Source: Bacteroidetes bacterium CG23_combo_of_CG06-09_8_20_14_all_32_9
Lineage (GTDB): Bacteria; Bacteroidota; Bacteroidia; Bacteroidales; GWA2-32-17
Reading direction: 5' to 3'
DNA length: 7,617 nucleotides
Assembly (NCBI GenBank): GCA_002771395.1
Contig: PCSS01000066.1
Location: 918 to 8,534 of the forward strand
Part shown: positions 1-4,525 of the stretch, piece after piece
Layout: every line of letters begins with the position of its first letter
How positions within the stretch are numbered: the stretch's first letter is position 1
Position numbers and translations under genes: made by a program
Notes under the pieces: model-generated
The model's input: only the letters and a program-made list of their open reading frames with translations
What the model was told of the DNA's origin: nothing
Database searches by the model: none

Positions 1-20
1 ACTATCTTTTTGGCTGTATC

Positions 21-49
21 TGTATGATACTTATCATACAATATTTTTT
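21..49 (+). terminator. Palindrome followed by T-run, possible weak terminator
   Basis: The 20-base palindrome TGTATGATACTTATCATACA (21-40) has perfect 9-base arms around CT. As RNA it would more plausibly form an 8-bp stem with a 4-base loop. It is followed within three bases by six T (44-49) on the plus strand, so it could end transcription from a plus-strand gene lying left of the window. The stem is A/T-rich and therefore weak. It also sits 26 bases beyond the stop codon of the recombinase remnant, so a link with that gene, or an operator role, is equally possible. No T-run follows it on the minus strand. Confidence 0.35.
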
Positions 50-65
50 GAAAATATACATAATT

Positions 66-198
66 TTATAATTCCAATTCATCAAATGGCGATTTTATTT
101 TTTGAATATTTTTTTCAGTAACATTATGTATATATTTCCGTTGTTTTCGAGCTTTTATGCCCCAACATTGTCTGTATGTATCGTTGACCAATGCCCAA
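66..198 (-). pseudogene. Tyrosine recombinase (phage/Xer-type integrase) C-terminal remnant, frameshifted
   Basis: Minus-strand codons 183-127 read RYIQTMLGHKSSKTTEIYT, the C-terminal signature of tyrosine recombinases. It includes the conserved LGH (H codon 157-159) and the TxxY segment with the nucleophilic Tyr (codon 130-132). The expected tail VTEKNIQKIKSPFDELEL then follows in another frame (122-69), ending at TAA (66-68). Four bases (123-126) stand between the two parts where intact relatives have one codon, usually His, so one base is inserted just after the catalytic Tyr codon. Upstream, LGIGQ (198-184) fits the usual xGIDLRYIQ only loosely, and beyond about 200 no recombinase similarity is visible. 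The Arg and Lys catalytic residues and the whole N-terminal core-binding domain are missing. What remains is a decayed piece of an integrase gene. The family is recognised from memory of the motif, and the precise subfamily is unknown. Confidence 0.72.
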
Positions 199-450
199 AT
201 TTGAAAGCATAAAAATAATTCATTTAACTTAATAAAAAAAATATTGTAGAACTTTTGTGACTATTCATTTACTAAATTTGTTATAAAAGGTTGAAATACA
301 ACACGTAATCTTGTTAATAAACTTCTAAAGTTTTTACAGGTAGCTGTTATTTAGATGAGTACAATGTGGTCTTATTCATATAATTTAACTCTGACAGGGT
401 TTTCGGAGTAGTCTCAAATTTGAAATTTTTCAACAATCAAAATGTACAAA
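199..450. other. A/T-rich non-coding stretch
   Basis: I see no gene, RNA or promoter that I can support here. The minus strand just upstream of the recombinase remnant does not continue the recombinase sequence in any frame, and stops occur often in all frames. A short less A/T-rich patch, CTGACAGGG (391-399), stands out in composition but has no partner in this window. The stretch looks like eroded intergenic DNA left after loss of a mobile element. Confidence 0.5.
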
Positions 451-517
451 TTTACCACGTAGGATATATTTTATAAGTTTATCTATTGTTATTCAACAGA
501 TTATCCAACGTGGTGAA
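451..517. repeat. Imperfect inverted repeat of the TTYACCMCGTWRGATA family
   Basis: The left arm TTTACCACGTAGGATA (451-466) and the reverse complement of the right arm, TTCACCACGTTGGATA (517-502), match at 14 of 16 bases. A 35-base A/T-rich spacer separates them. Two relatives of the same 16-17-base unit occur at the right end of the window (7578-7617), there in direct orientation. The arms are much richer in G+C than the flanks. The structure lies 52 bases past the argS stop and could fold in the argS transcript, but no T-run follows it on the minus strand, so I do not call it a terminator. Confidence 0.6.
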
Positions 518-568
518 CCCCTCGCAAAGTATAAATTATAAACTGTTCAATGAAAAATGCCCAATTTT

Positions 569-2350
569 TTACATCCTTTCGGGAACATCAATTCCCAATA
601 GTCGCATCGAATCTTTTATCCGTTTGGCGGTTACACTGCTTAAAAAAAGTCTGAAATTTCTTTTATCTGTATTTTCTTCTTTTAAAATACTGAAATCGTG
701 ATAAAACTGGTTGTATTCTTTAGCAAGTGTATAAACATAATTTGCAATTAGTGCAGGATTTAACTCAGTTGCTGCTTCCGAAATAATATTTTTAAAATCT
801 GCAATCAGTTTAATAATTGATTTTTCAGTTTCGTTAATTTCAGTATTTTCCAAAACTTTTTCGGGAACATTTAAACTAATTTCATTTGCTTTTCGCAAAA
901 CAGATTTAATTCTTGCATGCGTGTATTGAATAAATGGTCCTGTATTACCGTTAAAATCAATAGATTCAACGGGATTATAAAGCATATTCTTTTTTGGGTC
1001 AACTTTTAAAATAAAATATTTTAAAGCTCCAAGCCCAACCATTTTAACAATTTCAGTTTTTTCTACTTCCGAAAGCCCGTCAAGTTTACCAAGTTCGTCA
1101 GAAATTGATTTTGCTGTTGCAAACATTTCATCTATTAAATCATCGGCATCAACCACAGTTCCCTCGCGTGATTTCATTTTACCCTGCGGAAGTTCAACCA
1201 TACCGTAAGACAGGTGTGAAATGTTTTTGTGCCAATCATATCCAAGTTTTTTAAGTACAAGTTTTAAAACCTGGAAATGATAATTTTGCTCGTTGCCAAC
1301 TACATAAATCATTTTATCGGCATAGAACTCATTTTTACGCATAATGGCAGTACCAATGTCTTGAGTTATGTAAACGGAAGTTCCGTCGCTACGCAAAAGC
1401 ACTTTTTCGTCTAAACCATCGTCAGTTAAATCGGCACAAATCGAATTATCATCCTTTTTTATAAGTACGTTTTTTTCGAGCCCTTTATAAACTTCTTTTT
1501 TGCCTAATTCGTAGGTTTGCGATTCGTAATGGGTTTTATCGAAAGTAATTCCTAATATTTTGTAAGTTTTCTCAAAACCATTGTAAACCCAATTGTTCAT
1601 GGTTATCCAAAGTTTACGAACTTCTGCATCGCCGGCTTCCCATTTACGCAACATTTCGCGAACTTCAAGAATAAGAACAGTTTCATTTTCTGCCTGTTCC
1701 TGAGTTTTTCCCTTTGCTAAAAGTTCGGCAATTTGTTTTTTATATTCTTTATCAAACAAAACATAAAAATCACCAACAAGTTTATCTCCTTTTATATTTG
1801 CCTTTCCAGGTGTTATTCCGTTTCCCCACTTTTGCCACGCAAGCATTGATTTGCATATATGAATTCCGCGGTCGTTTATTAAATTAACTTTGGTTACGTG
1901 GTTTCCGGTTGCTTTTAATATTTCCGATAAACTATGTCCAATCAAATTATTTCGGATATGCCCCAAATGCAATGGTTTATTGGTGTTTGGCGATGAGTAT
2001 TCTATCAAAATATTTTTGGAATCAGTTAATGTATTTTCTGTTTTTTCAGAGGTTTTGTTTAATTCATTAATCCAAAATGAATCTGAAAACGATAGGTTTA
2101 AGAATCCTTTAATTACTTCAAAAGAATTTATTTCTTCTAGATTATTTTTTAAGAAATTTCCGATTTCAGAAGCAGTTTGTTCGGGTGTTTTTTTGCTTAT
2201 TTTTAAAAACGGAAAAACATTTATTGTATAATCACCGGTAAAATCTTTTTTTGTTTTTTGAATTTGTATTTGGTTAATATCAATTGTTTGCAAATAAAGT
2301 TTTTCTATTGCTTTACAAAATTTATCGGTGAGAAAACTCTCAATTGTCAT
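569..2350 (-). CDS. argS: Arginyl-tRNA synthetase (ArgRS)
   Basis: This cytoplasmic class I aminoacyl-tRNA synthetase uses ATP to join L-arginine to tRNA-Arg. The 593-residue product matches the usual bacterial length of roughly 550-600. The N-terminal Add1-type domain that contacts the tRNA D-loop spans about residues 3-95. The Rossmann catalytic domain follows, with the HIGH motif as HLGH (128-131) within SSPNTNKPLHLGHIRNN. The KMSKS-type loop reads KMKSREG (391-397), the form usual for ArgRS. The C-terminal all-alpha DALR anticodon-binding domain runs from about 470 and ends in the typical LGIDVPERM. The gene appears intact. The ATG at 2350 is supported by a full N-terminal domain and by a TAnnTTTG promoter element 18 bases before it. 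There is no Shine-Dalgarno, only an A/T-rich leader. It stands alone and is divergent from the thioredoxin-like gene. No T-box or other leader control is seen, and the predicted leader is far too short for one. Confidence 0.97.
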   Translation of the reverse strand: MTIESFLTDKFCKAIEKLYLQTIDINQIQIQKTKKDFTGDYTINVFPFLKISKKTPEQTASEIGNFLKNNLEEINSFEVIKGFLNLSFSDSFWINELNKTSEKTENTLTDSKNILIEYSSPNTNKPLHLGHIRNNLIGHSLSEILKATGNHVTKVNLINDRGIHICKSMLAWQKWGNGITPGKANIKGDKLVGDFYVLFDKEYKKQIAELLAKGKTQEQAENETVLILEVREMLRKWEAGDAEVRKLWITMNNWVYNGFEKTYKILGITFDKTHYESQTYELGKKEVYKGLEKNVLIKKDDNSICADLTDDGLDEKVLLRSDGTSVYITQDIGTAIMRKNEFYADKMIYVVGNEQNYHFQVLKLVLKKLGYDWHKNISHLSYGMVELPQGKMKSREGTVVDADDLIDEMFATAKSISDELGKLDGLSEVEKTEIVKMVGLGALKYFILKVDPKKNMLYNPVESIDFNGNTGPFIQYTHARIKSVLRKANEISLNVPEKVLENTEINETEKSIIKLIADFKNIISEAATELNPALIANYVYTLAKEYNQFYHDFSILKEENTDKRNFRLFLSSVTAKRIKDSMRLLGIDVPERM

Positions 2351-2368
2351 TTTTAAAATTTACGTTTG

Positions 2369-2376
2369 CAAAGATA
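2369..2376 (-). promoter_or_regulatory. argS promoter, -7 element
   Basis: On the minus strand this reads TATCTTTG, an exact match to the Bacteroidota primary-sigma -7 consensus TAnnTTTG. Eighteen bases separate it from the argS ATG, implying a leader of only about a dozen bases. No TTG is found at the expected 17-23-base distance upstream, so the -33 element is missing or degenerate. Confidence 0.45.
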
Positions 2377-2424
2377 ACGAATGGCATTATAATTTGCGCA
2401 TGGTAAATTATTACATTTGGGTTT

Positions 2425-2586
2425 CGGGTAAAGGGTATAAGGGAAATTAAGGTATAAGTTTAAAGGTAAAAGCCCCAAGATAAAAGGTAAAGGGAAAAAC
2501 AAGAAAAATGATTCCATCATTTAAACTTTAATCTTTTACCTTTGAGCTTACTTTCACACCATATACCTTATACCAATATACCTTTT
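2425..2586. repeat. Repeat-rich, foldable intergenic block (AAGGTAWAAG motifs)
   Basis: The left half carries variants of AAGGTAWAAG on the plus strand (2431-2443, 2449-2458, 2462-2472, 2482-2493), and the right half carries their complements. The best arms are 2456-2472 (AAGTTTAAAGGTAAAAG) and 2533-2549, matching at 15 of 17 bases with an 11-base perfect core. GGTATAAGG (2434-2442) also pairs perfectly with CCTTATACC (2566-2574), and TATACCTTTT (2577-2586) mirrors the outer left end. The block lies between two divergent promoters. It contains no open frame of note. It could be a decayed MITE-like insertion or a structured spacer. Confidence 0.6.
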
Positions 2587-2705
2587 CGTATTTATGAAAT
2601 GCTAAAATTTATCCCTTTAGCAGTATATATCTTTGGATATATTTAAAAAAGGTTAAATAAATGTTAAATAAAGCAACTCAAAAGTTATTATTTTTGTCTT
2701 GGTGT

Positions 2706-2735
2706 TTTGAAGTTCGGAATAGACTTGTAATTTTG
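2706..2735 (+). promoter_or_regulatory. Promoter of the thioredoxin-like gene
   Basis: TTTG (2706-2709), an 18-base spacer and TAATTTTG (2728-2735) fit the Bacteroidota promoter pattern TTG, 17-23 bases, TAnnTTTG. The -7 element ends 17 bases before the ATG, so the leader would be about a dozen bases. Two further exact TAnnTTTG matches lie upstream, TATCTTTG (2628-2635) and TATTTTTG (2689-2696), but neither has a TTG at the right distance. They may be secondary starts or chance matches in A/T-rich DNA. Confidence 0.55.
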
Positions 2736-2752
2736 CTAAAATTTAAAAAATT

Positions 2753-4198
2753 ATGAACACTAATAAAAATTTGATGTTAATATTTTTAATGGTATTGATT
2801 ACCACATTTTTATTTGGACAGGAATATAAAATTAAAGTAAAAATAAAAAATTTGCCCGATAAAGATACTTTATTGTTGGCTCACCGCTTTACCGATAAAC
2901 TTTATGCTGATGATACAACTTTAGTTGATAAGAATGGTAGTGGAACTTTTTCGAAAAAGAAAAAATTAGATGGTGGAATTTATGTTGTAATTATTCCTGC
3001 ACTTAGAAAGCAATACTTTGAATTTTTAATTGACCAGTCGCAGCAATTTTCGATAGAGACTGATACTTCCGATTTTATTGCAAATATAAAAGTTTCCGGG
3101 TCCGATGAAAACAAAAAATTTTTCGACTGGCAACGTTCTATGGCAAAACTGGAAAAAAAGATGAAAGAAATTCAACAAAAAATAAAAAATTATTCTGACA
3201 AAAAAATGCAGGATTCTGTTAAAGTATGGCAGGAAAATGGTATAACAATAGATAACGAACGAAAAGCATATTGGGATAAAATTAAAAAAGACGACCCTTC
3301 ATCTTTGCTCGCAAAAATTTTAAATGTGCTTACTCCTGTTGAAATTCCAAAGCCCGATTATCCCGAAAATATGCCAAAAAGAGATTCGCTGGTACGGCTT
3401 TTTCAGTATGTTTACAATAAAGATCATTACTGGGATAATATTGATTTTAGCGATGACAGGCTTTTACGCACACCTTTTATTGAATCAAAATTAAAAGAAT
3501 TTTTTAAAAATATAGTACTTACACAACCCGATTCACTTACTAAAGAATCTATAAAAGTTTGTGAATTAGCAAGAAAAAACAAATATTTTTTCCAGTACAT
3601 AGTAATCTACACAACAAATTATTTTGAGACTTCACAAATTATGGGGATGGATAGGGTTTTTGTAAACCTTGCCGATAAATATTATTTATCCGACCAATGC
3701 TGGTGGGCAGATTCAACAATTATTTCGAAAATTGGCGAAAGGGTAACAAAGATTAAACCCAATATGTTGGGCGAAATTGCTCCGGACCTTAAAATGGAAG
3801 ATGTTAACGGTCAATGGCAACAACTTAAATTTATGAAAGCCGATTTTATTATTTTAATTTTTTGGGAACCAAATTGCGGACATTGCAAAAAAGAGGTTCC
3901 TAAACTATATGAATTATATAAAACACTTAGAGATAAAGGAGTAGAAGTATTTGCAGTTTACACTCAAAATGATACAACTGAATGGAAAAAATTTATTAAC
4001 GAACACGGGCTTGATTGGATAAATGTTTACGATAAATATCACTTTACTAATTTTCGCAACCTTTACGATATATACAGCACACCTGTAATTTATATACTTG
4101 ATAAAAACAAGATAATTATTGCAAAGCGCATTGGAGTTGAACAAATTGAGAAATTTCTGGAATTTGAAAGAAATAAAAAGATGAATTCAAGCTACTAA
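2753..4198 (+). CDS. Exported TlpA/ResA-like thiol-disulfide protein with DUF4369 and DUF5106-like domains
   Basis: The 481-residue product begins with a signal peptide (residues 1-22, cleavage likely after FLFG). There is no lipobox cysteine, so it is probably a soluble periplasmic protein. Residues about 24-115 resemble the beta-rich DUF4369 domain. Residues about 117-180 are highly charged and probably helical or coiled coil. Residues about 190-325, including YWDNIDFSDDRLLRTP and QIMGMDRVFVNLADKYY, match the DUF5106 pattern as I remember it. Residues about 338-475 form a TlpA/AhpC-TSA thioredoxin fold with the redox pair C375-G-H-C378 after W371 and the conserved cis-Pro P444 in STPV. CGHC is the pair found in protein disulfide isomerases, whereas ResA/TlpA proteins mostly have CxPC, so the redox potential may be relatively oxidising. 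The likely role is periplasmic thiol-disulfide exchange; the partner is unknown. The ATG is fixed by the signal peptide and the promoter just upstream. Domain names rest on memory of the families. Confidence 0.85.
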   Translation: MNTNKNLMLIFLMVLITTFLFGQEYKIKVKIKNLPDKDTLLLAHRFTDKLYADDTTLVDKNGSGTFSKKKKLDGGIYVVIIPALRKQYFEFLIDQSQQFSIETDTSDFIANIKVSGSDENKKFFDWQRSMAKLEKKMKEIQQKIKNYSDKKMQDSVKVWQENGITIDNERKAYWDKIKKDDPSSLLAKILNVLTPVEIPKPDYPENMPKRDSLVRLFQYVYNKDHYWDNIDFSDDRLLRTPFIESKLKEFFKNIVLTQPDSLTKESIKVCELARKNKYFFQYIVIYTTNYFETSQIMGMDRVFVNLADKYYLSDQCWWADSTIISKIGERVTKIKPNMLGEIAPDLKMEDVNGQWQQLKFMKADFIILIFWEPNCGHCKKEVPKLYELYKTLRDKGVEVFAVYTQNDTTEWKKFINEHGLDWINVYDKYHFTNFRNLYDIYSTPVIYILDKNKIIIAKRIGVEQIEKFLEFERNKKMNSSY

Positions 4199-4235
4199 AT
4201 TTTTCCCTTTGGGTAAAAAAGCCCTTGGGGGAATG

Positions 4236-4359
4236 GTAGAAACGGAGACAAGGAGATGGGAAGCTTTCTCCGTTTCTCCGTTTCACTGTTTCTCCGTTTC
4301 ACTGTTTCTCCGTTTCACTGTTTCTCCGTTTCACCGCTTCTCCGTTTCACCGTTTCTAC
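4236..4359. mobile_element. MITE-like element: 10-bp terminal inverted repeats around an 8-bp tandem array
   Basis: GTAGAAACGG (4236-4245) and CCGTTTCTAC (4350-4359) are perfect 10-bp inverted ends of a 124-base block. Inside, a purine-rich left arm (4237-4263) faces a pyrimidine-rich array on the same strand. GAAACGGAGA (4239-4248) finds its exact complement five times in the array, at 4275, 4291, 4307, 4323 and 4339, so the block can fold in several registers. GAATGG occurs just outside on both sides (4231-4236 and 4365-4370, the right copy six bases beyond the inverted repeat). That could be a target duplication or chance. No transposase is present, so any movement would need one in trans. 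The mobile nature is inferred from structure only. Confidence 0.5.
4265..4352 (+). repeat. Tandem array of eleven 8-bp units (16-bp higher-order repeat)
   Basis: Eleven octamers follow without a break. Two TTTCTCCG units (4265-4280) are followed by alternating TTTCACTG or TTTCACCG and TTTCTCCG. This gives a 16-bp higher-order unit TTTCTCCGTTTCACTG, present three times exactly (4273-4320) and twice with one or two changes (4321-4352). In the last three octamers TTTCACTG becomes TTTCACCG and one first base becomes C. The pattern is a minisatellite likely to change length by slippage. The strand is almost free of A, an extreme strand bias. Confidence 0.9.
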
Positions 4360-4501
4360 ATTATGAATGGAATAAATTTAGAATTTTGTAACAACATGTT
4401 GGTAAGTTTGCCTTTGTTAGTGCCTAAAGTATAAAATAGATTTTAACAGTTCAATGTTTAAAACTATTTTTTTATCCCTGTTTAATGTTTATATATTCGG
4501 T

Positions 4502-4509
4502 TATTTTTG
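4502..4509 (+). promoter_or_regulatory. Promoter -7 element that supports the ATG at 4526
   Basis: TATTTTTG matches TAnnTTTG exactly and ends 16 bases before the ATG at 4526, the same geometry as at argS (18) and the thioredoxin-like gene (17). The possible -33 element is CTG (4478-4480), one base off TTG, with a 21-base spacer. If this is the promoter, transcription starts inside the extended frame that opens at 4454, so that earlier ATG could not be used. A second box, TAAGTTTG (4403-4410), could serve the earlier start, but the nearest TTTG (4385-4388) is only 14 bases upstream of it. Confidence 0.4.
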
Positions 4510-4525
4510 TGGCAACAATATATTT

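Larger units (their letters stand above)
4199..4525. other. Intergenic spacer with tandem-repeat element and promoter
   Basis: The 327 bases between the thioredoxin-like gene and the favoured start of the fusion gene hold three things. A G/C-clustered patch (4205-4231) contains CCCTTTGGG and GCCCTTGGGGG. The tandem-repeat element lies at 4236-4359. Two TAnnTTTG boxes follow (4403-4410 and 4502-4509). I see no real gene or RNA gene. A frame open from 4209 to 4391 only reads through the tandem repeat. Confidence 0.6.

Noticed and set aside
123..230. A third minus-strand frame that runs open through the integrase signature into the tail
   Set aside because: It has no ATG, and in the region of the RYIQ/LGH motif it encodes nothing recognisable. 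The recombinase motif lies in a different frame, so this frame is open by chance.
451..517. Possible integron attC site, because GTTGGAT and ATCCAAC fit the GTTRRRY/RYYYAAC cores and an integrase remnant is near
   Set aside because: The cores face the wrong way: RYYYAAC should open the site and GTTRRRY close it, and the left arm has GTAGGAT rather than GTT. The match is better explained by the repeat family.
486..701. Plus-strand open frame of 71 codons
   Set aside because: Its greater part lies antisense inside the 3' end of argS, and its first part is an inverted repeat arm. No promoter or family signal is seen.
1890..2231. Plus-strand open frame within argS, and similar frames at 3914-4144, 5097-5294, 5275-5469 and 6971-7321
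   Set aside because: All lie wholly inside convincing genes in other frames or on the opposite strand, and none has a recognisable domain or start signal.
4201..4233. Possible terminator after the thioredoxin-like gene (TTCCC pairing with GGGAA, inner GGG with CCC)
   Set aside because: The stem is short and interrupted, and no T-run follows on the plus strand.
4209..4391. A 60-codon open frame rich in Phe, Ser, Val and Pro
   Set aside because: It is a read-through of the 8-bp tandem array, and its repeated peptide pattern comes directly from the DNA repeat. No start signal or family resemblance is seen.
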